Translations under genes and position numbers: made by a program
Shown here: piece by piece, positions 13,023 through 18,755 of the stretch
Layout: each line of letters opens with the position of its first letter
Numbering within the stretch: position 1 is the first letter of the stretch
Notes under the pieces: generated by a model
The model's database searches: none
What the model was told of the DNA's origin: nothing
What the model saw: only the letters and a program-made list of their open reading frames with translations
NCBI GenBank assembly: GCA_018822835.1
Contig: JAHJJO010000048.1
Coordinates: 1-18,755, forward strand
Direction: 5' to 3'
From: Patescibacteria group bacterium
GTDB lineage: Bacteria; Patescibacteriota; Patescibacteriia; Patescibacteriales; JAHJJO01
DNA length: 18,755 nt

Positions 13023-13787
13023 ATGTTATTAAATGCATACAAATTTATTTTAGACATTTTTTTTCCAATTGAATGCGTTGGTTGTGGCGCAGAAGGGTCA
13101 TGGCTATGTAAAAAATGTTTTAATAAATTACAATACAGACAGCAACAATATTGCCTGCATTGTAAAAAAGAAAATACATTTGGCAGATTTTGTTCTGATT
13201 GCGGGAAAAATTATGCTTTAAATGGAGCTTGGATTGCCTGCAATTATCATAATAAAATTATTGTCCAGCTGATTAAAAATTTTAAATATCATTTTGCCTT
13301 AGACATATCCATAATATTAGGAGATTTTGTATCTTTATTTTTTAAAGATTTGTCCATCAAATCAAAAGAACATTCAACTTTTAAAACAATTAAATTGCGG
13401 CATGAAGACAAACCTTTAAAAATTTTGGCTAATCTTAGCAATGCTTTATTAATTCCCGTCCCTTTACACAACAAAAGAAAAAAATGGCGCGGATTTAATC
13501 AGGCTGAAAAAATTGCTGAAATAATTTCAAATAATTTTAATATTCAAATAAATTCCAAACAATTACTCAGAATAAAACATAAAAAACCGCAAGTTCAGTT
13601 AAAAGAACAACAGCGTAAAAAAAATATTCAAAATTGTTTTAAATGGGATGGAAATAAATTAAACAATCAAAATGTAATATTGATTGATGATATTGTAACA
13701 ACAGGCGCTACTTTAAACGAATGCGCTAGTGTTTTAAAACAAGCCGGAGCCCAGCAAGTATGGGGGTTGGTTATAGCAAAGGGGTAG
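13023..13787 (+). CDS. comF: ComF-family amidophosphoribosyltransferase-like protein
   Basis: From ATG 13023 the protein has 254 residues. The N-terminus MLLNAYKFILDIFFPIECVGCG is the family opening, followed by a zinc-ribbon-like set of cysteine pairs (CVGC, CKKC, CLHC, CSDC). A central segment holds LLIPVPLHNKRKKWRGFNQAEKIAE, and the C-terminal phosphoribosyltransferase motif VILIDDIVTTGATLNEC is the PRPP-binding loop, followed by GLVIAKG. In Bacillus and Haemophilus, ComF is needed for natural DNA uptake and interacts with replication-restart proteins. CPR cells with type IV pili commonly keep comF and probably take up DNA. The TTG at 13008 would add five residues; ATG 13023 matches family starts better. 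No Shine-Dalgarno. Single gene with a palindrome upstream and a repeat after. Confidence 0.92.
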   Translation: MLLNAYKFILDIFFPIECVGCGAEGSWLCKKCFNKLQYRQQQYCLHCKKENTFGRFCSDCGKNYALNGAWIACNYHNKIIVQLIKNFKYHFALDISIILGDFVSLFFKDLSIKSKEHSTFKTIKLRHEDKPLKILANLSNALLIPVPLHNKRKKWRGFNQAEKIAEIISNNFNIQINSKQLLRIKHKKPQVQLKEQQRKKNIQNCFKWDGNKLNNQNVILIDDIVTTGATLNECASVLKQAGAQQVWGLVIAKG

Positions 13788-13810
13788 GGGGGAACAATTT
13801 CCAATTTTTA

Positions 13811-13854
13811 CCTTGTTAAATTCTGCAAGGCAGGTGCGAAGCAATTTAACAGGG
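13811..13854. repeat. Palindromic repeat, CCCTGTTAAAT family, copy 2
   Basis: CCTTGTTAAATT (13811-13822) pairs with AATTTAACAGGG (13843-13854) with one difference, enclosing GGCAGGTGCGAAGC. The GCTTCGC and TTAACAGGG parts match the copy at 789-838. Confidence 0.7.
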
Positions 13855-13891
13855 TGAAATTTCCAATTTCTAAACAATTTTAAATGCAAAT

Positions 13892-13956
13892 GATTTTTTT
13901 TGGCCTCGTCAATTTTTTTTGGCCTCGTCAGAATCTCTCAGCAGAGGATTCTGACG
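13892..13956. repeat. 19-bp tandem duplication plus GTCAGAATC palindrome
   Basis: A 19-bp unit (ATTTTTTTTGGCCTCGTC with one leading base) is repeated directly at 13892-13910 and 13911-13929. The second unit runs into a hairpin, GTCAGAATC.../GATTCTGAC (13927-13955), related to the repeat at 1415-1466. Confidence 0.65.
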
Positions 13957-14021
13957 CGACGCTGATATAAAAAAATAAGCCTTGCCTAAAATAAGCTACT
14001 GTATGTTACTTCAAACATAAA

Positions 14022-14054
14022 AACCCCTCTGCCAAGTTGGCAGAGGGGTTTTTT
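14022..14054 (+). terminator. Strong intrinsic terminator
   Basis: AACCCCTCTGCCA (14022-14034), 3-nt loop, perfect inverse (14038-14050), then six Ts. It is the first clear terminator downstream of comF. An A-run on the left side means it could also work for minus-strand transcripts. Confidence 0.85.
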
Positions 14055-14097
14055 ATTCATCTTCTTTTTCAATTTATTATAATTGGATTCAAGAATC

Positions 14098-14136
14098 TAG
14101 TGCAACATTATGATAAAATATTATGATTCCGCACTA
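14098..14136. repeat. 39-bp imperfect palindrome
   Basis: TAGTGCAACATTATGATA pairs with TATTATGATTCCGCACTA (TAGTGC/GCACTA ends perfect, a few inner mismatches). It lies between the terminator and the dRS3-like element; function unknown. Confidence 0.5.
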
Positions 14137-14141
14137 ATATA

Positions 14142-14274
14142 CTTTTTGTCATCCCCGTGCAAACGGGGATCCAAATCATTTCAACTAGCGCAGAGACAGT
14201 GTTCCAAACACTGTCTCTGCCTCCTGTTAATGTAATAAACACTGGATTCCCGCGTTCGCGGGAATGACAAAAAG
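14142..14274. repeat. dRS3-like inverted pair (GTCATTCCCGCG family), copy 1
   Basis: The left arm CTTTTTGTCATCCCCGTGC... (from 14142) and right arm (to 14274) are inverted relatives; each is itself palindromic (ATCCCC/GGGGAT and ATTCCCGCG/CGCGGGAAT). The motif resembles the Neisseria dRS3 repeat (ATTCCC-N8-GGGAAT), found widely. A different palindrome is nested between the arms. Confidence 0.8.
14190..14220. repeat. Palindrome of the ACAGTGTTCC family nested in the dRS3-like pair
   Basis: GCAGAGACAGTGTT (14190-14203), 3-nt loop, exact inverse (14207-14220). The core GACAGTGTTCC-A-ACACTGTC matches the ftsW/murE palindrome at 3734-3805. Confidence 0.8.
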
Positions 14275-14360
14275 GAGCTTATAACAATATTGGACGCTTT
14301 GTAATGTAAAGTAATCTTGTAATCCAAGATATTATATTATTATGACGAACTAAAAAAGAA

Positions 14361-14415
14361 GAGGATGTTTTTTAAATTTTATAACCAGCAGAAAGCAACA
14401 TCCTCAATAGCAGTT
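14361..14415 (-). terminator. Possible minus-strand hairpin terminator
   Basis: GAGGATGTT (14361-14369) and its exact inverse at 14397-14405 form a 9-bp stem. On the minus strand it is followed by TTCTTTTTT. The 27-nt loop is long, which weakens the case. The region 14275-14440 otherwise shows only a small GCAG/CTGC hairpin. Confidence 0.35.
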
Positions 14416-14442
14416 TTCACACTGCAAACTTCCTATTTTTTC

Positions 14443-14470
14443 TTGACACAAAATATAGTTATGCTACTCT
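14443..14470 (+). promoter_or_regulatory. Sigma70-type promoter with extended -10, upstream of nusA
   Basis: TTGACA (14443-14448), a 16-bp spacer ending TGC, and TACTCT (14465-14470). The start would be near 14477, giving a 5' UTR of about 200 nt. Confidence 0.6.
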
Positions 14471-14529
14471 TTAATTAAGCTAATTATTATAATTAGTTTT
14501 TTTATTCAACTTCAACAAAATGTAAAGTA

Positions 14530-14647
14530 TCCGCGTAAATCTGCGTTGTTATCCGCGTTTACCCCATTAGATAATTTCATATCTAACGGGGTTTATCCGC
14601 CTATATGCTGCGCTGATATACGCAGATGGCAACGCAGAAATACGCAG
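14530..14647. repeat. CGCAGA-type imperfect inverted repeat in the nusA 5' UTR
   Basis: The left side (TCCGCGTAAATCTGCGTTG...) and right side (...CAACGCAGAAATACGCAGA) are imperfectly inverted. In the centre CCCCATTAGAT (14562-14572) pairs with ATCTAACGGGG (14581-14591), one G-U, and is followed by TTTA. It is repeat-derived but would fold in the leader of the nusA mRNA. Confidence 0.65.
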
Positions 14648-14682
14648 AAAACACTATTGCGTTAACTTAAAATTTTATAACT

Positions 14683-16182
14683 ATGTCTGAATTACAAAAT
14701 ATTATAAAATCAATTTGTGAAGAAAAAGGATTAAATCAAGAATCTGTTATTTCGGCTATTGAATCCTCGTTATCTGCTGCCTATCGCAAGGATTTTGGCA
14801 ATAAAAACCAAAACATTAAAGTGCTATTTGATCCTGAAACAGGAGAATCTAAAGTTTATGATGTTAAAACAGTAGTAGAGGACGTGATAGAGGAAGATGA
14901 AAATCCAGAATCAACAGAACATGCCACGAGTAGAACAAAGTTCGTTGTGGAGGACGTAAAGTCCGCCGTGGAGGACGAAAATGCGAAGCCTGCAAAGTCT
15001 AAAGATGAAAAAACAAAAAACAAAGAAGATAAAACTAAAAATAAAAAACTATCTTTGCCTGTTAAAATTTCAGAAGATAACTTGACAAATGCCGAAAATA
15101 ATGCTGAAGAAAATGAAGAAAAAAAATTTAATCCTAAAACAGAAATACAATTAAGCGACTCTAAATTACTTAAAAAAACCGCTAAGATTGGGGAAGAAAT
15201 TAAAACGCGTTTAGAAGTTCCTGCGTCTTACGGAAGAGTAGCGGCGCAAACCGCTAAACAGGTTATTATTCAACGTTTGCGGGAAGCAGAACGTGAAATG
15301 ATTTTTAATGAATTTAAAGATAAAGAAAAAGAGGTTGTAAGTGGCATCGTGCAGCGCCGTGAAGGAAAAACTATTTTTGTGGATCTTGGAAAAACAATAG
15401 GATTTTTGCCAGTTGAAGAGCAAATTTTTAGCGAACAATATAACCAAGGAGATAGAATTAAAGTATATATTAAAGAAGTTAAAAGCGAACATAAAGGCGC
15501 TAATATTATTTTATCCAGAACTTCTGAAGAAATTTTAAGAAAAATATTTTATCTTGAAATTCCTGAAATAACAAATAATTTAGTAGAATTAAAGGCAATT
15601 TCCAGAGAAGCAGGATTTCGTTCTAAAGTAGCAGTTTGGACTGACTCTAAAAACGTAGACCCTATTGGTTCATGCGTTGGACAGCGTGGAAGCAGAATTC
15701 AAACTATTATGAAGGAATTAGGTGGTGAAAAAATTGATATTATTGAATATCATGAAGACAGCGCAAAGTTTGTTTCTAATGCTTTATCACCGGCAAAAAT
15801 ATTAGGCATTGATATTAATGACAAAACAAAAGTTGCCACAGTCAAAGTATCGCCTGATCAATTGTCGTTAGCTATTGGTAAAAATGGCCAAAATGTACGA
15901 CTTGCCGCCAGATTAACTAAATGGAAAATTAATATTATTGAAGATACTGCGAAAAAAGACAAGCAACAGGACCATAAAGCAGATGATGTTAAAAAAGAAG
16001 AAAAAACAAAAGACGATAAACCGCAAAAGACAGAAGAGAAGACAGAAGAGAAAATAATAGATGACGAACAGAAAGATGCAAAAAAGTTAGAAAAAGATGA
16101 AAAGAAAAAAACAACAAAAACAAAGACTAAAACTGATGTTAAGACAGATAAAACTGAAATAAGCGAGAAAAAAAGCAAATAA
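14683..16182 (+). CDS. nusA: Transcription factor NusA with a large charged insertion and acidic/basic tail
   Basis: A 499-residue NusA. The N-terminal RNA-polymerase-binding domain is split: residues 1-65 (MSELQNIIKSICEEKGL...AAYRKDFG...VLFDPETGE) and again from about 155 (EIQLSDSKLLKKTAKIGEEIKTRLEVPASYGRVAAQTAKQVI). Between them is about 90 residues of Glu/Lys/Asn-rich low-complexity sequence. Then come the S1 domain (about 214-283), KH1 with IGSCVGQRGSRIQTIMKELGGEKIDII (about 328-355) and KH2 with LSLAIGKNGQNVRLAARL (about 395-412). The last 75 residues are a Lys/Asp/Glu tail. NusA binds RNA polymerase and nascent RNA and modulates pausing, termination and antitermination. The usual rimP and infB neighbours are absent. 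It has its own promoter and a structured leader; no Shine-Dalgarno. Confidence 0.95.
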   Translation: MSELQNIIKSICEEKGLNQESVISAIESSLSAAYRKDFGNKNQNIKVLFDPETGESKVYDVKTVVEDVIEEDENPESTEHATSRTKFVVEDVKSAVEDENAKPAKSKDEKTKNKEDKTKNKKLSLPVKISEDNLTNAENNAEENEEKKFNPKTEIQLSDSKLLKKTAKIGEEIKTRLEVPASYGRVAAQTAKQVIIQRLREAEREMIFNEFKDKEKEVVSGIVQRREGKTIFVDLGKTIGFLPVEEQIFSEQYNQGDRIKVYIKEVKSEHKGANIILSRTSEEILRKIFYLEIPEITNNLVELKAISREAGFRSKVAVWTDSKNVDPIGSCVGQRGSRIQTIMKELGGEKIDIIEYHEDSAKFVSNALSPAKILGIDINDKTKVATVKVSPDQLSLAIGKNGQNVRLAARLTKWKINIIEDTAKKDKQQDHKADDVKKEEKTKDDKPQKTEEKTEEKIIDDEQKDAKKLEKDEKKKTTKTKTKTDVKTDKTEISEKKSK

Positions 16183-16231
16183 TTTGATTTTACGCGCATC
16201 TCAATTTTTGTTTTCATAAGTTTGTAGTATT

Positions 16232-16335
16232 AGAAACTAAGTTTCCAACTAAAAATTATACAAGTTTCAAAATGCTATAAACAATCATTAATATTATAAA
16301 AATCTAAAATAGTTATTAAGGGAAACTTAGTTTCT
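16232..16335. repeat. TAGAAACTAAGTTTC family element, copy 3 (open form)
   Basis: AGAAACTAAGTTTCC (16232-16246) is the exact inverse of 16321-16335. Unlike copies 1 and 2, the 74-bp interior is not palindromic and has no ORF. This shows the 15-bp ends are the conserved part of the family. Confidence 0.75.
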
Positions 16336-16377
16336 TGATGTCTATTTTGTATTTATATTTTGGACTTGATTTGATAT

Positions 16378-16397
16378 TCATCCGCCGCGGCGGATGA
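16378..16397. repeat. 20-bp perfect G+C-rich palindrome upstream of ppaC
   Basis: TCATCCGCCGCGGCGGATGA is self-complementary over all 20 bases and stands 42 bp before the ppaC start. It could be an operator or a remnant repeat. Confidence 0.65.
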
Positions 16398-16439
16398 AAT
16401 TTGAAATTTGCAAAATTTATTAAAATTTTGCATTATTCT

Positions 16440-17444
16440 ATGAACCACATTTATATTATTGGACATAAATCACCTGATTTGGATAGTGTAGCGGCAGCAG
16501 TAAGCTATGCTAATTTAAAGAACATAATTAGTCAAAAATGCCAAGATAAAAAACGCACTTACACCGCTAAGGTTAGCCAAAATTTGAAGAACACAAAAAG
16601 CATAAAAAATCAAGACATTAAAACTGTTTATCACCCAGCTATAGCAGGCGAAATAAATGAAGAAACCAAACATTCTCTTAAAAAATTTAGCTTTAATAAG
16701 CCAAAATTATTAAAAAATGCAACTAACAAAAACATTATTTTAGTTGATCATAATGAATTTACACAAGCAGTCAATGGCATAGAAAAGGCAAACATCATTG
16801 AAGTTTTAGATCACCATAGGGTTAATTTTCAGCACAGCGAACCAATTATCTTTAAATCTTTACCATGGGGAGCCACATGCTCTATTATTGCGCAAGAATA
16901 TATTGATAAGAACATTTCTTTAAACAAAAATTTAGCAAGTCTTATGCTTGCCGCAATTTTAATAGACACTGTTATTACTAAATCTCCAACATGCGCTGAG
17001 AAAGACAAAGAAATAATTAATAAATTAAGCGCAATTGCTAAAATAAAAAACTGGCAGGAATTTGGAATGGAATTATTTAAAATTCGTTCTAATGTTGCTA
17101 ATCTTAGCGCAAAAAACATGATTAAAAGTGATTTTAAAGACTTTCAATTTAATGCTGGAAAATTTGGAGTCGGGCAGGTCGAAACAGTTGATTTTAATGA
17201 ATTTAAATCTCGCTATAATGAATTATTGACTGAATTAGATAAAATAAGACAAAGTCAAAATTATCATAGCGTAATTCTGATGATTACTGACATTATTAAA
17301 GAAGGATCAACGTTTTTAGTCTCAACCAGTGATGAAAAAGCAATTAATAAGGCATTAAATGCTAAGTTGAAAAATAATCAATTTTATTTAGATAAAATTA
17401 TTTCACGCAAAAAGCAAGTAGTGCCAATGCTTAATGTTCTGTAG
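16440..17444 (+). CDS. ppaC: Manganese-dependent (family II) inorganic pyrophosphatase
   Basis: From ATG 16440 the product is 334 residues with the DHH-DHHA2 layout of family II pyrophosphatases. N-terminal domain: IIGHKSPDLDS (H9, D13, D15 as metal ligands), LVDHNEFTQ (D103, H104), VLDHHR (D124, H125, H126), WGATCSIIAQEY, and AAILIDTVITKSPT (D176). C-terminal domain: the closing ISRKKQVVPML holds the basic residues that clamp the phosphate. It hydrolyses pyrophosphate from nucleic-acid and other syntheses. A TTG-initiated extension from 16401 adds 13 residues absent from the family; ATG 16440 leads directly into the IIGHK strand. The stop is 25 bp before trxA on the same strand, so co-transcription is likely. 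A PpaC rather than a general DHH phosphoesterase is supported by the SRKKQ motif. Confidence 0.92.
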   Translation: MNHIYIIGHKSPDLDSVAAAVSYANLKNIISQKCQDKKRTYTAKVSQNLKNTKSIKNQDIKTVYHPAIAGEINEETKHSLKKFSFNKPKLLKNATNKNIILVDHNEFTQAVNGIEKANIIEVLDHHRVNFQHSEPIIFKSLPWGATCSIIAQEYIDKNISLNKNLASLMLAAILIDTVITKSPTCAEKDKEIINKLSAIAKIKNWQEFGMELFKIRSNVANLSAKNMIKSDFKDFQFNAGKFGVGQVETVDFNEFKSRYNELLTELDKIRQSQNYHSVILMITDIIKEGSTFLVSTSDEKAINKALNAKLKNNQFYLDKIISRKKQVVPMLNVL

Positions 17445-17469
17445 AAAACTTTTTAATCTAAAATTTATT

Positions 17470-17784
17470 ATGAAATTTACAAATCAAAATTTTCAACAAA
17501 CAATTGAAAAAACAAACACTTTGGTTTTAGTTGATTTTTTTAACCAATGGTGCGGACCATGTAAATTAATGATGCCAATTATTGACGAATTAATTGAAGA
17601 ATACAAAGATAAAAGCATTGTTATAGGAAGTTTAGATATTGATGAAAGTCCGGAAATTGCAGAAAAATATGATATTATGAGCATTCCAACCTTAATATTA
17701 TTTAAAAATGGCAAAATACTTGATCAAATTGTTGGTTATAAAGATAAAGAATTTTTAAAAGACTTAATAGATAAAAATTTATAG
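17470..17784 (+). CDS. trxA: Thioredoxin
   Basis: A 104-residue cytoplasmic thioredoxin of normal length. The active site is WCGPCK (residues 27-32), preceded by LVLVDFFNQ; the cis-proline loop is SIPTL, then LFKNGKILDQIVGY. All core residues are present. It reduces protein disulfides, including ribonucleotide reductase and methionine sulfoxide reductase in other bacteria. The preferred start is ATG 17470; an upstream GTT/ATG-like extension from 17434 would overlap the end of ppaC and adds 12 residues not found in thioredoxins. It follows ppaC by 25 bp. The TAG stop lies at the first bases of the palindrome at 17783-17818. No thioredoxin reductase is in the window. Confidence 0.94.
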   Translation: MKFTNQNFQQTIEKTNTLVLVDFFNQWCGPCKLMMPIIDELIEEYKDKSIVIGSLDIDESPEIAEKYDIMSIPTLILFKNGKILDQIVGYKDKEFLKDLIDKNL

Positions 17785-17818
17785 TTCCTCCTCAGTTTTT
17801 GAAAACTGAGGAGGAACT
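17783..17818. repeat. Perfect 17-bp-stem palindrome at the trxA stop
   Basis: 17783-17799 pairs perfectly with 17802-17818 around a 2-nt loop. Its first two bases are the last two of the trxA stop codon. A G-run, not a T-run, follows, so Rho-independent termination is unlikely; 3'-end protection is possible. Confidence 0.8.
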
Positions 17819-17986
17819 GGGGAGGGGGGAAAAGTCCACAGTACTGTGGACTTTACTATAACGTTTTATCTAAGATTAGCCAAAATTTGATTAGTGTATA
17901 AATTGTGGACAATGAAGGACTTTTGTCCACAGTACTGTGGACTTTACTGTTGTCGGGAGTGCGACTCCCGACAATATATTTGCGTC

Positions 17987-18047
17987 AATAAAAAAGGGCC
18001 CAGAAAGACCCTTTTTTATAAATATTTAATGGTCTGTATCTGAGCCC
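17987..18047 (-). terminator. Intrinsic terminator of small RNA B (minus strand)
   Basis: On the minus strand GGGCTCAGA (18047-18039) pairs with TCTGGGCCC (18004-17996), and AGACC with GGTCT inside; TTTTTTATT follows (17995-17987). The outer stem needs a G-U pair on the minus strand that would be an A-C mismatch on the plus strand, so it is built for minus-strand RNA. Confidence 0.85.
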
Positions 18048-18268
18048 TATCCCTGAAAGATTGTTATTTCTTTCTAGGGATAAAAGCTTTTTTGTCGACT
18101 TTGTAAAAAGCGTTTTCTACCAATTTGAGGTAAAATTTAATTTTCTGTTTCTTATCATGTTTTATCTAGTCAGTTTAATTTAATCAATTAAATCTTGCCT
18201 TATTTTTAATTTTTATTTTAAGCTATGTCGACTATAGCTTGACAAAAATAGTAGAAAACTTAATGATC
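17988..18268 (-). ncRNA. Candidate structured small RNA B with twin GUCGAC loops (unassigned)
   Basis: The minus strand carries a consensus promoter (18276-18304), about 280 nt without a usable ORF, and a terminator at 17987-18047. Pairing by eye: GTTTTCTAC near the 5' end with GTAGAAAAC about 140 nt on (9 bp perfect). Hairpin 1 is AAGCTAT-AGTCGAC-ATAGCTT. Hairpin 2 is GCTTTTT...AAAAAGC with GTCGAC in its loop. Hairpin 3 is ATCCCT-GAAAG/CTTTC-AGGGAT with a small bulge, followed by the terminator stem. Hairpins 1 and 2 both expose the self-complementary GUCGAC, which could form a kissing-loop contact within one RNA or between two. I see no tmRNA, RNase P, SRP or clear 6S signatures. Function unknown; expression is inferred from the signals. 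Confidence 0.65.
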
Positions 18269-18275
18269 TGAATAT

Positions 18276-18304
18276 AATATACCATAAAAAAATATTAATG
18301 TCAA
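18276..18304 (-). promoter_or_regulatory. Near-consensus promoter for small RNA B
   Basis: On the minus strand: TTGACA (18299-18304), 17-bp spacer ending TGG, then TATATT (18276-18281), an extended -10. The predicted start is about 18268. Confidence 0.8.
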
Positions 18305-18644
18305 TTCTTTTGCCTAAAAGGAATGTTTTAATTTTTGGCTAAGATTAGCGATTATTAAATTTAATATTTTTATTTCAAAAAATGATAATAAGTTTTCCAC
18401 ACTTCTGTCCACAGTTTTGTGGACATTAGTCTTTAGTTATCCACTGCAGTAAAGTCTACAGTTTTGTAGACAATACTACAGTAAAGTCCACAAAACTGTA
18501 GACTTTACTTTTGAATTAAATAATGTTTTCTTAATACACGCCATTGTCCAGAGTATTGTGGACAGAAGTATGTATTTTTATTTACAAATTACGGAATTAA
18601 ATAATTCACGAAATTATTGTTTTGATTTTCATTTAAGCCTCTTT

Positions 18645-18718
18645 TTGTCATTCCCGCGAACGCGGGAATCCAGTCATAACAGCACTAAGCTGGATTCCCG
18701 CGTTCGCGGGAATGACAA
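18645..18718. repeat. dRS3-like inverted pair (GTCATTCCCGCG family), copy 2
   Basis: The arms 18645-18673 and 18690-18718 are perfectly complementary over 29 bp, and each contains ATTCCCGCG-AA-CGCGGGAAT. It matches copy 1 at 14142-14274 but with a short, unoccupied 16-bp centre. The stretch 18564-18644 shows no gene or structure. Confidence 0.88.
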
Positions 18719-18755
18719 TTTAGAAGGTGTTTTATAATTTTGAGACATTTCGAAT

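Larger units (their letters stand above)
17831..18563. repeat. Six dispersed copies of an 18-bp palindrome (GTCCACAG..CTGTGGAC)
   Basis: Copies: 17834-17851 (a perfect 24-bp palindrome with flanks 17831-17854), 17925-17942, 18407-18424, 18454-18471, 18486-18503 and 18546-18563. Copy 4 reads GTCTAC...GTAGAC: both arms changed together, keeping the pairing. Several copies keep a TAAA/TTTA flank. Two copies lie on one side and four on the other side of candidate RNA B. They contain GTCCACA, and nearby TTTTCCACA (18393-18401) and TTATCCACT (18437-18445) resemble DnaA boxes. Confidence 0.85.

Noticed and set aside
14361..14405. Minus-strand mini-ORF MLLSAGYKI similar to tiny ORF 2
   Set aside because: The likeness to ATGTTGTCTGCTTAT is short, there is only a weak GAGG before it, and it lies in a hairpin loop; probably chance.
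14880..15000. Second in-frame palindromic insertion, in nusA
   Set aside because: Only short complementary stretches such as GGAC/GTCC are visible; no long inverted ends or flanking duplication, unlike the rnhB case.
17783..17825. Intrinsic terminator after trxA
   Set aside because: The stem is strong but is followed by Gs, not Ts; listed as a repeat instead.
18393..18445. DnaA-box-like TTTTCCACA and TTATCCACT suggesting a replication origin
   Set aside because: Only two imperfect boxes, no dnaA, dnaN or rpmH nearby, and the surrounding GTCCACAG palindromes explain much of the similarity. Kept only as a note under the palindrome array.
17831..18563. CRISPR array
   Set aside because: The repeats are palindromic and 18 bp, with spacings from 32 to several hundred bp, and no cas gene is present.

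Overview
The window is AT-rich and gene-dense, with single-copy housekeeping genes separated by palindrome-filled spacers. It looks like a chromosomal piece of a Candidate Phyla Radiation (Patescibacteria, Parcubacteria-like) genome. The reasons are a VirB2/TrbC-like pilin fused to a peptidase domain, a short MurE-like ligase, a NusA with a large charged insertion, a VanW protein, a family-57 glycoside hydrolase, and the near absence of Shine-Dalgarno sites before the main genes. This assignment is an inference; there is no rRNA in the window.

Layout. 1-2500: a membrane-anchored DsbA-like thioredoxin, a small GIY-YIG nuclease inside an inverted-repeat element, and the pilin/M15-like fusion. 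2500-5200: ftsW (+) and a murE-like ligase (-) converge on one long palindrome that supplies both stop codons. 5200-6200: a 161-bp MITE, three tiny ORFs with near-perfect Shine-Dalgarno sites, then rplU (L21). 6300-8800: an MBL-fold hydrolase, a membrane protein and a GH57 enzyme. 8900-10060: tRNA-Arg(CCT), tRNA-Ala(GGC) and rnhB, which carries an in-frame 105-bp palindromic insertion. 10390-12450: a DUF3006-like gene and vanW. 12450-14680: repeats, a candidate minus-strand ncRNA, comF and a terminator. 14680-17790: nusA, a Mn-dependent pyrophosphatase (ppaC) and trxA. 17790-18755 has no protein gene; it holds a second candidate minus-strand ncRNA bracketed by six copies of an 18-bp palindrome, then a dRS3-like inverted pair.

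The protein genes serve envelope growth (FtsW, MurE, the VanW protein, the peptidase fusion), thiol redox (DsbA-like, TrxA), translation and transcription (L21, tRNAs, NusA), RNA:DNA hybrid removal (RNase HII), pyrophosphate removal and DNA uptake or processing (ComF).

The most unusual content lies between and inside the genes. At least eight families of perfect or near-perfect palindromes occur, several in multiple copies. One family has a copy containing a GIY-YIG gene and ORF-less copies elsewhere; another palindrome sits in frame inside rnhB. Two intergenic regions have a consensus promoter, long-range pairing and a terminator whose stem pairs fully only on the minus strand, so I propose them as undescribed structured RNAs.
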